Below, piece after piece: positions 1 through 8,113 of a stretch of DNA of 35,417 nucleotides. The stretch's first letter is position 1, and each line of letters starts with the position of its first letter. The stretch covers positions 1-35,417 of the forward strand of contig JAPOVP010000152.1 in assembly GCA_026708085.1 (NCBI GenBank). The letters run 5' to 3'. This DNA is from Caldilineaceae bacterium (GTDB lineage Bacteria; Chloroflexota; Anaerolineae; Caldilineales; Caldilineaceae). The translations under genes and the position numbers were made by a program. The notes below the pieces were generated by a model. The model saw nothing but the letters and a program-made list of their open reading frames with translations. It did not search any database and was not told the DNA's origin.

Positions 1-49
1 CGGGGGCGGAGCCCCCGCACAAGGGAGGGCCGAATAGGCCCGACCGCCC
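1..49 (+). repeat. REP-like repeat, copy 1
   Basis: These 49 bases recur without a mismatch at 8985-9033. The unit holds two small hairpins: GGGGGC-GGA-GCCCCC at its left end and GGGCC-GAATA-GGCCC in the middle. In both copies it is followed after a few bases by GCAGTAGTCAGT and a run of degenerate AGTCAGT/AGTGGTCAGT units (about 57-97 here). Hairpins plus a variable tail in intergenic DNA suggest a REP or MITE-like element. The window edge may truncate it on the left. Confidence 0.8.
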
Positions 50-373
50 ACAAAAGCAGTAGTCAGTGATCAGCGCTTAGTGGTCAGTGACTAGGCATCA
101 TGTCGGGGATGGTTGTGTGGACCGGACAGTCGTTCGTCAGTACCTAAGGTTTGCGAAAGAGTGCTGCCATTTTGCGGTGTGCAGTCCAGTTTCAGGGTGG
201 ACCCTGTCTGAATCAGGATTTGCGGGATTGATAAGGATGGTCAGGATGAAGAGCGATCGTTTGTTGTCTATCGGGGGGGTTTTTGCTCCGAAGTGAAGGA
301 GAGATGTAGTGGGATAGCACTATGGGATGCCCGCATTGGTGTGGTGTGCAGTCCAAAATGGGAGGGTGGGCGA

Positions 374-415
374 GGGCACCTACAGGGTGTGCCCCTACGG
401 GTGTTGAAGTAGGGG
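374..415 (-). repeat. GTAGGGGC-type hairpin repeat
   Basis: Read on the minus strand this begins GTAGGGGCACACCC and ends GGTGCCC. Two hairpins can form and they exclude each other: GGGCAC (374-379) with GTGCCC (389-394), and CCCCTAC (392-398) with GTAGGGG (409-415). From general experience, GTAGGGGC-type palindromic units are common between genes in Chloroflexota and some other environmental bacteria; family membership is inferred. A terminator is unlikely because no T-run follows. Confidence 0.5.
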
Positions 416-519
416 TATGAGAGCGGTGTGCGCCATCCAACGGTGACCTCAGGTTTTGGCTGCGCCGGATGCTACGGGGAGGGACTGAATTGGTCATTCC
501 GACAGATTGGTTGATCGTG

Positions 520-525
520 TATAAT
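520..525 (+). promoter_or_regulatory. Consensus -10 box close to the GH3 start
   Basis: TATAAT matches the sigma-70 -10 consensus exactly. The best -35 at 17-base spacing (497-502, TTCCGA) is weak. Transcription would start about position 532, almost at the ATG at 534, and no Shine-Dalgarno sequence is visible. This points to a leaderless transcript. Confidence 0.45.
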
Positions 526-533
526 CGGATTTG

Positions 534-3500
534 ATGAGAGAAATCCGTTGCGGGCGGCGAAGCCATCGAAAGGGTGCCAGGCGTAGCGGCGGGGCTCGTC
601 TGCGCATCATTGCGCTGGCCGCCGCGTTGCTGGCTGCCGCGTTGCTGGCAATCGACGTTGGCGGCGGAGTTCCGCATGTGAAGCTGGCTGCTGCCCAAGT
701 GGAGACTACGCCTGCGCCCGGTTCGCAACGAACTGATACGACAGCGGCGGCAGACCTGCAGGAGGCAACGGCGACCCGTACGACCCAGGAACTGCTGGAA
801 TCGATTCGGGCTACGGCCACGGTGGGGGCCCAAATTACAGCGACGGCGGCGGCCGAAGCCACCAGTTTGGCGCTCACCCCCTCGGTCACACCGACGCACA
901 CGCCCACGCCTACGCCAACACCTTCCCCAACGCCCACCCCTTCACCTACGCCAACACCTGGCCCGGATGAAATTCTGGAGGCGCGCCTCGACGACTTAAT
1001 CGCCAATATGAGCGTCGCCGATAAGGTTGGCCAGCTGTTTGTGGTCACCTTCCAGGGCAGCGATCTCGGACCGAGAAGCGACGTCGCCGAGTTGATTGAG
1101 GAGTACCGGGTGGGCGGTGTGGTAATCAGCCCCTGGAATCGCAACTTCAGCAACTACAGCGGCTCGACGCCGGAGGACGTGGCGCGGCTTACAAATCAAC
1201 TGCAGGCACTGGCGTACGGCATCTATCTGGCGGCGGCGGAGGCGTTGAACGTCAAGCAGGGGGGGCCGGCCATTCCGGGTATTCTGCAGTCCGGGCTGGA
1301 ACAGAGATCACCGCTGGAGATTCCGCTGTTGATCGGGGTGGAACAGGGGGGGGACGGCATGCCGGGTACGGCACTGCGGGCCGGATTCACGGCGATTCCG
1401 CCGCAGATGGCGCTGGGGGCCACCTGGAATCCTGAATTGGTGGAGGAGGTCGGTGCAGTCCACGGTCGGGAGTTACGCAGTGTGGGGGTGAATCTGATAC
1501 TGGGGCCGGCGCTTGACGTGATAGAACAGCCGCGCCCGGACCTGGCGACCGGGTTGGGGCTGCACTCGTTCGGCGGTGACCCGTACTGGGTCGGGCGAAT
1601 GGGCCAGGCCTATGTAACAGGAATCCACCGCGGCAGCGGCAATCGGGTGGCTACCGTGGCCGGACATTTTCCTGGCTTGGGGGGTACAGATCGGCGGCCG
1701 GATGAGGAGATCGCGACAATTCAGAAGAGTTTACAGGAGCTGCAGCGAATCGAACTGCCGCCATTTGCCGCGGTCACTGAGCGGCCATCTGCGATCCTGC
1801 GAGTGGATGGGACGACGGCCTCCACGGAAGCGCTGATGTCAGGGCATATACGTTTCAGCAGCTTTCAGGGCAGTCGCGAGCGTACGCCGCCCATCAGTCT
1901 GGCACAGGAGCTGGGCATTCTCCTGGATCTGGAGGAGTTCGCTCCCTGGCGTGCGGAGGGGGGAATATTGATGAGCGACGCGCTGGGCGTGATGGCGGTG
2001 CGCCGCTACTACGACCCTCCTTTGCAGGATTTCCCGCGGCGGCGCATCGCTCTGGATGCGTTCACGGCCGGCAACGACCTGCTCTACCTGGCAGATTTCT
2101 CTCTGACGGACAGCTGGTTGGATGAGAGGGCCAATATCAAAGAGACGATTATTTTCTTCCGCGAGCGCTATACCAACGATGCCGAGTTTGCGGCGCGCGT
2201 GGATGCCTCGTTACGACGGATTCTGCGCTTGAAAGTGCGGCTGTTTTCCCCTGAAAACAGGGCCGATGCGGCGACAGCCGGTGGCGTTGCACAGGATAGA
2301 CAGGTTGAAATCGACCTGGCGGATGTGGTGGTGGGGCCGGCCGACCTGGATGAGGCGTTCAGTGCCGAACATCAGAGAGGGGCACAGTTGCTGTTGGACC
2401 AGGTCGCCAGTGAGGCGCTGACGATATTCTTCCCCGACTCCCCGGGGCTGACCGATCCGCTACCGGCGCCGCCGGGTGAAGACGAAGAGATATTGATTTT
2501 CACGGATAGCCGCATTTTGCATGAATGCGACGGCTGCCGAGCAGATGCTGTCGTGGAGCCGACCGCATTGGAAGTGATCATGTTAAGGCTCTACGGACCG
2601 GAGGCGACCAATCAGCTGCGAGAGGAGAAGATCCGAAGTCGTACGTTTGCCGAATTGAACTCTATCCTCAGCGGCACGGCAGACTCGGCGGTGGCAGAGG
2701 CGTTGGAGGAGGAGATAATAAACGCCGACTGGTTGATCTTCGCCATGCTGGATGTGGATGTGGCGAATTACGACAGCAGCGATGCGGTCAAGCGGTTTCT
2801 GCGTCAGCGTGGTGACCGGCTACCGGGGAGCAAGCTGGTGGTGCTGGCGCTCAACGAACCCTACTTCTTTGATTCGACCGAGATCGGGAAGATGACCGCT
2901 TTTCTCGGCGTTTACTCCAAGAGCCAACCGTTTTTGGAAGCGGCCGTGCGTGCACTGTTCCGCGCGCAGACGGTCACCGGCGCGCCTCCGGTCAGCGTAC
3001 CGGGCACACGCTTCAGTAATCTGGTCGAGCGGCTGGAGCCGGACCCGAACCAGCGGATCGGCCTGACTGCTCTGAACGAGGGCTTCGTAATCGAAGAGGC
3101 GGAGGATGGCGAGCAAGTGCTTATTCAGACCGACCTGAGGCTCGGTGACAGCCTGGAGCTGCAGGCAGGCCCGATTCTGGACCACAACGGGAACACAGTA
3201 CCGGATGGAACACCTGTGAATTTCCGACTGATCTATGAGGGAGAGGAGCTTGCCATCCAGTCGAATCCCGTCCCCACCCGCGGGGGATTTGCGCGTAAAT
3301 CAGTGCTATTGGAGAGAACCGGCACGCTCCTGATCGCGGTCGACAGTGTGGAGGCGGACTCGAGTACGGAGATCCGGGCGCGCATTCCTGACCCGGACGT
3401 GGGGTCGGACAGAACGCAGATTGAGGTCACGAACCCGGAGCGGGCGGTCACGCCGGCGACTCCGCAGGAGGCGGCCGTGACAGCTGTGCCGACGGCGGTA

Positions 3501-3821
3501 GCGGTCCCGACACCCGCGACAGAGGTCAGGCCGGAGGCGGTTGAGGTCGATGTCTCTTCGCTGACGATTGCTATGGTCACGCAGCTGGTGGTGTTGGCGC
3601 TACTGCTCGTGGTGCTGGTGCAGGTGATGCCGCGCCAGTTGCTTGTTCAGCGCTTGTTGTGGGCGATGCTCGTGGGCTGGGGCGCTTACATTCTTTACGG
3701 CGTGGACGTATTTCCCGGCGGTCTGTGGATCCAGGTCAATCTCGCTCCCTGGGATAGTGTCCCGATTGTGGTGATCGGTATGCTGATCCCGCTGGTGTGG
3801 TTGCAGTTTCGGTCGGAGTAG
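534..3821 (+). CDS. Membrane-anchored GH3 (NagZ/BglX-like) protein
   Basis: A 1095-residue envelope protein. It has a basic N-terminus and a hydrophobic segment at about residues 24-42 (signal or anchor), a Thr/Ala/Pro region with a TPTPTPSPTP stalk at about 117-142, then a glycoside hydrolase family 3 N-terminal domain from about 147 to 580. The motif GHFPGLGGTD (about 377-386) corresponds to KHFPGHG of NagZ, and SDALGVMA puts the likely nucleophile at Asp482. The Lys before His is Gly here, and the Asp-His acid/base dyad of NagZ is not apparent, so hydrolysis of beta-N-acetylglucosaminides is uncertain. The middle (about 600-1000) has no motif I recognise. The last 85 residues contain two or three membrane helices, so the catalytic-like part is probably held outside the cytoplasm. 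The ATG at 534 is preferred over the TTG at 531. It converges on the ABC exporter genes. Confidence 0.75.
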   Translation: MREIRCGRRSHRKGARRSGGARLRIIALAAALLAAALLAIDVGGGVPHVKLAAAQVETTPAPGSQRTDTTAAADLQEATATRTTQELLESIRATATVGAQITATAAAEATSLALTPSVTPTHTPTPTPTPSPTPTPSPTPTPGPDEILEARLDDLIANMSVADKVGQLFVVTFQGSDLGPRSDVAELIEEYRVGGVVISPWNRNFSNYSGSTPEDVARLTNQLQALAYGIYLAAAEALNVKQGGPAIPGILQSGLEQRSPLEIPLLIGVEQGGDGMPGTALRAGFTAIPPQMALGATWNPELVEEVGAVHGRELRSVGVNLILGPALDVIEQPRPDLATGLGLHSFGGDPYWVGRMGQAYVTGIHRGSGNRVATVAGHFPGLGGTDRRPDEEIATIQKSLQELQRIELPPFAAVTERPSAILRVDGTTASTEALMSGHIRFSSFQGSRERTPPISLAQELGILLDLEEFAPWRAEGGILMSDALGVMAVRRYYDPPLQDFPRRRIALDAFTAGNDLLYLADFSLTDSWLDERANIKETIIFFRERYTNDAEFAARVDASLRRILRLKVRLFSPENRADAATAGGVAQDRQVEIDLADVVVGPADLDEAFSAEHQRGAQLLLDQVASEALTIFFPDSPGLTDPLPAPPGEDEEILIFTDSRILHECDGCRADAVVEPTALEVIMLRLYGPEATNQLREEKIRSRTFAELNSILSGTADSAVAEALEEEIINADWLIFAMLDVDVANYDSSDAVKRFLRQRGDRLPGSKLVVLALNEPYFFDSTEIGKMTAFLGVYSKSQPFLEAAVRALFRAQTVTGAPPVSVPGTRFSNLVERLEPDPNQRIGLTALNEGFVIEEAEDGEQVLIQTDLRLGDSLELQAGPILDHNGNTVPDGTPVNFRLIYEGEELAIQSNPVPTRGGFARKSVLLERTGTLLIAVDSVEADSSTEIRARIPDPDVGSDRTQIEVTNPERAVTPATPQEAAVTAVPTAVAVPTPATEVRPEAVEVDVSSLTIAMVTQLVVLALLLVVLVQVMPRQLLVQRLLWAMLVGWGAYILYGVDVFPGGLWIQVNLAPWDSVPIVVIGMLIPLVWLQFRSE

Positions 3822-4066
3822 GCGTTACCGGCACTCTCGCTGTTCGTTTCCAGCATCCCCTCTCGCTTTTAGCCCGAATTACGAATCGGACTGTATGGAG
3901 GATTCAGGTGGGGAGCGTAGGCTTTTCGCCTGGCTTCCAGCGGCACCAGGCGGCTAGACGCCAGGGGAAACCGGTTCTCGGGGACCTAGCTGGTAGATGA
4001 ACCAATCGCTCCATTTGGTTCTGAATACTCAGCGCATTGGTATCGGTTCGCGGCCCTTTTTGCGTG

Positions 4067-6067
4067 TCAGGTGGCCGGACTTGCTGGGACACCTACTGCA
4101 GCGGGAGGACCGCTTCCATTGGGCTGCACGGGCAGATCTTCCTGGCGGCGGAACTGGTTCATGTAGAGTTCGTAGTAGAAGCCCCGCTGAGCAAGCAACC
4201 CGTCGTGTGTGCCCCGTTCGATAATTTCACCGTCCTTCAATACCAGGACCTGGTCGGCACTGCGGATGGTGCTGAGGCGGTGGGCGATCACGAAGCTGGT
4301 GCGTCCTTTCAGCAGGTCGTTGAGCGCGGCCTGGATTCTCTGCTCGGTGCGGGTGTCGACGCTGCTGGTGGCCTCGTCGAGGATGAGGATACGGGGGTCG
4401 GCCAGTGCGGCGCGGGCGATGGCGAGGAGCTGACGCTGTCCCTGGCTGAGGCCGGCGCCGCGTTCGCCGAGGACTGTCTCATAGCCTTCGGGAAGCCGCT
4501 GGATGAAGTCGTGCGCCTGGGCCAGTTTTGCGGCGGAGATGACCTCCTCGTTGGAAGCGTTGGCGCGGCTGAAGCGGATATTGTCCATCACCGAACTGCT
4601 GAACAGGTAGGTATCCTGGAGGACGATGCCGATCTGCTCGCGCAGGCTGTGCAACTGTACGTCGCGCACGTCGACACCATCGATACGCACGGTGCCGCCG
4701 GTTACATCCCAGAAGCGGGGTAGCAGATTGATAATGGTCGTCTTGCCGGCGCCGGTGGGTCCGACGATGGCTACGGTCTCGCCCGGTTGAGCGCTCAGGT
4801 TGATTCCCCTCAGAACCGGTTCTCCGGGTACGTATTCGGCTTCGACATTTTCCAGGGAAACGGCGCCGCGGATTGCGGACATCGCCGGTGCACTGATTTT
4901 TTCCTGCACTTCCGGGACCTCGTCCATCAGCTCAAAGATGCGCTCTACGCCGGCGATGGCGCTCTGGATATTGGTCCACATGACGCTGATCTGGGAGATG
5001 GGCATGTTGAAGCGCTGGGCAAAGCCCAGGAAGGTGACGATCAGGCCGAGGGAGATGGCCGAACCTGCCAGAGTCTGACCGCGCAGGAGCATCACGCCGC
5101 CGACGCCAACGACGACGGCGATGCCGAGGAATCCGAGGGCTTCGAGCGTGGGCGCGAGGGCGGAGGTGTAGGCAACGGCCTTGATGTTGGCGTCGCGGTT
5201 GACGGCGTTGCTTTGCCGGAACTGCTCGATGTTGGTTTCCTCGCGGCTGAAGGCCTGAACTTCGCGCACGCCGGAGATGCCCTCTTCCAATTCTGCGTTG
5301 ACGTCGCCGATGCTCTGGCGGGTGACGCGAAAGGCTTTGCGCGCCTGAGTGCTGAACCACAGGGTCGCCAGCCCCATGAGCGGTACAACGCTGAGGCTGA
5401 TGAGCGCGTAGGCCCAATTCATAGCGACCATCTGCCAGACGATCCAGAGGATCAGCAGCACGCTGCTCAGTACCTGCACCAGGGCAAAGCTGACAACCTG
5501 CTGGATGGTGTCCGAGTCGTTGGTGATGCGGCTCATCAGATCGCCGGTCTCGTTGCGCGTGTAGAAGCCGAGGGAGAGGCGATGGAGGTGGTTGAAGAGG
5601 CGCACGCGCAAGCGGCGCAGAACGTGATGACCGGTCCTGCTCATGCTGAAGAACATCAAGCCGCCGGTGACGGATCCGACCAGATAGTAGGCAGTGATGA
5701 CCAAGGTAATGTTGAGGAGGCCGCGCAGCAGGTCATTGCGGCTGGGATCGCCGAGGGCGACCTCCGGGGCATACCAGCAGTTGGCCTGGCTGTCGGTTTC
5801 CGTCTGCGGGTCGCTTTGTGCCGGGAGTTGAAGCCCTCTGCCGTCTTCGCCGCCCTCGCCGAAGGCGGCAGGCGCCAGAAAGCAGTCCACGGCCTGGCCG
5901 ATCAGTACCGGGCCGATCACCTGCGTATAGGCGTTGACCGCCATCAGGGCGGCGACGAGGGTCAGGCCCAACCAGTAGGGGCGAAAGTATCGACTAAAGC
6001 GGGCCAAGGTGGCGCCGACGCTCTTCGGCTTCAGCGTCTCCTGCCGTAACATGCGGTCACCGAACAT
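4067..6067 (-). CDS. ABC exporter half-transporter, canonical ATP-site subunit
   Basis: A 666-residue type IV ABC exporter subunit: six-helix membrane domain (about 1-380) fused to an ATPase domain. It shows Walker A GPTGAGKTT at 436-444, signature LSQGQ at 540-544, Walker B ILILDE with catalytic Glu565, and switch His596, so its own ATP site looks active. It most likely pairs with the product of the gene 51 bases upstream, whose site is degenerate, to make a heterodimer of the TM287/288 or BmrCD type exporting drugs or lipids. Between the first two helices there is an enlarged, acidic, probably external loop of about 50 residues with Cys62 and Cys97, which could form a disulfide. The start is supported by AGGAG eight bases upstream of the ATG. 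It is the last gene of the MarR-ABC-ABC operon. The substrate cannot be inferred. Confidence 0.92.
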   Translation of the reverse strand: MFGDRMLRQETLKPKSVGATLARFSRYFRPYWLGLTLVAALMAVNAYTQVIGPVLIGQAVDCFLAPAAFGEGGEDGRGLQLPAQSDPQTETDSQANCWYAPEVALGDPSRNDLLRGLLNITLVITAYYLVGSVTGGLMFFSMSRTGHHVLRRLRVRLFNHLHRLSLGFYTRNETGDLMSRITNDSDTIQQVVSFALVQVLSSVLLILWIVWQMVAMNWAYALISLSVVPLMGLATLWFSTQARKAFRVTRQSIGDVNAELEEGISGVREVQAFSREETNIEQFRQSNAVNRDANIKAVAYTSALAPTLEALGFLGIAVVVGVGGVMLLRGQTLAGSAISLGLIVTFLGFAQRFNMPISQISVMWTNIQSAIAGVERIFELMDEVPEVQEKISAPAMSAIRGAVSLENVEAEYVPGEPVLRGINLSAQPGETVAIVGPTGAGKTTIINLLPRFWDVTGGTVRIDGVDVRDVQLHSLREQIGIVLQDTYLFSSSVMDNIRFSRANASNEEVISAAKLAQAHDFIQRLPEGYETVLGERGAGLSQGQRQLLAIARAALADPRILILDEATSSVDTRTEQRIQAALNDLLKGRTSFVIAHRLSTIRSADQVLVLKDGEIIERGTHDGLLAQRGFYYELYMNQFRRQEDLPVQPNGSGPPAAVGVPASPAT

Positions 6068-6118
6068 CGGACAGACTCCTGGGAGAAATAGTGCGTATCA
6101 TGGGCTGCTGGCGGCGGG

Positions 6119-8062
6119 CTATGTTTCCGCGACCAGCGGCGCTTCCATCTCGACCGCTGCGTCTTCGACCAGCTGGCTGTGGTAGATATCGGTGTAGATG
6201 GCGCTGGTCCGCATCAATTCCTCGTGGTTGCCGCGGTCGACGATGCGGCCTCTATCGAGGACAAGGATCTGGTCGGCGTTGACGACGGTGCTGATGCGCT
6301 GGGCGATGACAAAGCTGGTGCGTCCCACCATGAGGCGGTCGAGCGCATTCTGGATGAGCACCTCGGTGGCGACATCGACGCTGCTGGTGGAGTCGTCGAG
6401 TATGAGGATGCGCGGGTCGGTCAGGAGGGCGCGGGCGATGGCGACGCGCTGCTTTTGGCCGCCGGAAAGGGTGGTACCGCGCTCCCCTACGGCAGTCTGA
6501 TAGCCGTCGGGGAAGCTGACGATGAAGTCGTGTGCGGCGGCGGCTCTGGCGGCAGCCTCGACCTCGTCGTCGGTGGCGTCGGGGCGGCCGAAGGCGATAT
6601 TGTCGCGAATAGTACCGGTAAAGAGATTGGTCTCCTGCAACACGATGCCGATCTGGCGCCTCATGCTATCCAGGGTGACATCGCGCACGTCCCAGTCATC
6701 GATGACGACGCGACCTTCGCTCACGTCGTAGAAACGGGGGATCAGGTTGATGATGGTCGACTTGCCGCTACCGGTTCCGCCCAAGAGGGCGACGGTTTCG
6801 CCTGGCTGGGCCTCGAAGGAGACGTCCTGGAGGACAGGTTCGCTGCTGTTGAAGTAGCGGAATGTTACTTCGTCAAAGCTGACACGGCCGTGCACCTGCG
6901 CCATAGGCTGTGCGCCGGGTTTGTCGGTGACTTCGCTCTCGGCGTCGAGGATTTCGAAGATGCGTTTGGCGCTGGCGCTGGCCTGGCTCATCTGGGCGAC
7001 GATAAAGCCGAGCTGGCCTACGGGGAAGAAGACGTATATGAGATAGAGGGAGAACTTTTGCCACTCACCAAGGGTGAGCGTATCGAAGAGGATCTGGCGC
7101 CCGCCCCAGTAAACGACAGCGGCCTGGCCCAGGTTAGAGATGAGAAAGATGAAGGGAAAGAGGAAACTGAAGATTTTCGCAACGCGAATGTGCTGATCCA
7201 TGAGCCGCTCGGCCGCGTTGTCGAACCTGTCCTGCTCTTCTCTTTCGCGCACAAAGGCCTTGACGACGCGGATGCCGGCCAGATTTTCCTGTAGGATCTC
7301 GTTGAGGGTCGAAAGCCGACGTTGGATTTCACCAAATAGAGACTGGGCGACTGAGCCGAAGACCATGAAGAGGATGAGCGCCACGGGCAGCACTGGGAGG
7401 ATGATCAGGGTCAATGTCAGGTTGGTGAAGGCCAACACTGTCAGCGAACCGATGAGCAGGACGATGGACTGGACGGCCAGCAACATCCCCTGACCGATAA
7501 ACATTCTCAGTTTTTCGACATCGTCGGTGGCGCGAATCATCAGCTGGCCGGTACGATTGCGGTCATGATAGCTGAAAGAGAGGCGCTGAATCTTTTCGAA
7601 CAGCTCGTTGCGAAAATCGAAGGCCAAGTCCTGACTCACTTTCTGGGCCAGGAAGGCCTGTGCGAAGGCGAACAGCCCTCGGGCCAGAGAAAAGACAACG
7701 ATGAAGACCATAGCCCAGTAGATCGGCCCTTCGGCATTGACAGCTCGTTCAGTCAGCTGTTCGACCGAAAGCGGAAGCTGCTCAATCGCGGCGGTTCGCT
7801 CCGATTCCGGCAGGGCAAGAATCTGACGGGCGAACACACTGTCTGTTACGGCGTCAAGGACGTTTTGCACCAGCTGAGGGACGATAAGCTGGGCACCGAT
7901 GCTGATAAACAGGGCGGCATATGCCAGCGTTGTGGTCATCTTGTAGGCGCCCAGATAGCGGAATGAGCGACCCAAGTCCTTCATACTGCCGCCGCCCTCG
8001 CGCGGTCCTCCCGGTCCTCCCGGGCCGCCGCCAGGTCTAGCGAATGGTCTTCGTTGGTTCAC
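6119..8062 (-). CDS. ABC exporter half-transporter, degenerate ATP-site subunit
   Basis: A 647-residue membrane-ATPase fusion. After a Gly/Pro-rich basic N-terminus (residues 1-26) comes a six-helix exporter domain, then an ATPase domain with Walker A GGTGSGKST at 428-436, signature LSGGQ at 532-536, and Walker B ILILDD. Asp557 replaces the catalytic Glu, and Gln588 replaces the switch His (IAQR instead of IAHR). These substitutions mark the non-hydrolysing site of heterodimeric exporters; its intact LSGGQ would complete the active site of the partner encoded downstream. The start is GTG at 8062 with AGGAG six bases before it; an ATG overlapping it runs straight into a stop. It follows the MarR gene by 51 bases, so a shared transcript controlled by that regulator is likely. 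The substrate is unknown. Confidence 0.92.
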   Translation of the reverse strand: MNQRRPFARPGGGPGGPGGPREGGGSMKDLGRSFRYLGAYKMTTTLAYAALFISIGAQLIVPQLVQNVLDAVTDSVFARQILALPESERTAAIEQLPLSVEQLTERAVNAEGPIYWAMVFIVVFSLARGLFAFAQAFLAQKVSQDLAFDFRNELFEKIQRLSFSYHDRNRTGQLMIRATDDVEKLRMFIGQGMLLAVQSIVLLIGSLTVLAFTNLTLTLIILPVLPVALILFMVFGSVAQSLFGEIQRRLSTLNEILQENLAGIRVVKAFVREREEQDRFDNAAERLMDQHIRVAKIFSFLFPFIFLISNLGQAAVVYWGGRQILFDTLTLGEWQKFSLYLIYVFFPVGQLGFIVAQMSQASASAKRIFEILDAESEVTDKPGAQPMAQVHGRVSFDEVTFRYFNSSEPVLQDVSFEAQPGETVALLGGTGSGKSTIINLIPRFYDVSEGRVVIDDWDVRDVTLDSMRRQIGIVLQETNLFTGTIRDNIAFGRPDATDDEVEAAARAAAAHDFIVSFPDGYQTAVGERGTTLSGGQKQRVAIARALLTDPRILILDDSTSSVDVATEVLIQNALDRLMVGRTSFVIAQRISTVVNADQILVLDRGRIVDRGNHEELMRTSAIYTDIYHSQLVEDAAVEMEAPLVAET

Positions 8063-8113
8063 ATGCCGCTCCTAGGGCAGAGAGTCAGATTGCAACGGTT
8101 CGATTACCGGCGA

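Larger units (their letters stand above)
50..533. other. Repeat-rich intergenic region upstream of the GH3 gene
   Basis: No convincing gene lies here. It holds AGTCAGT-type degenerate repeats (about 57-97), two copies of a 13-base word GGTGTGCAGTCCA (176-188 and 343-355), four GGAT words at 9-10 base spacing (216-247), and the GTAGGGGC-type element at 374-415. A 69-codon open frame at 87-296 has low-complexity, unrecognisable translation and I do not call it. Confidence 0.6.

Noticed and set aside
3884..3905. Second functional leader like that of PhyH 1
   Set aside because: AATCGGACTGTATGGAGG resembles 11957-11974 before PhyH 1, but no gene start follows it here; it may be a remnant or chance.
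3927..3952. Terminator between the GH3 gene and the ABC operon
   Set aside because: CGCCTGG/CCAGGCG forms a 7-base stem, but no T-run follows on either strand, so I do not call it.
4787..6049. Long plus-strand open frame of 420 codons
   Set aside because: It is the antisense of an ABC exporter gene whose motifs are unambiguous; the frame stays open because of high GC content.
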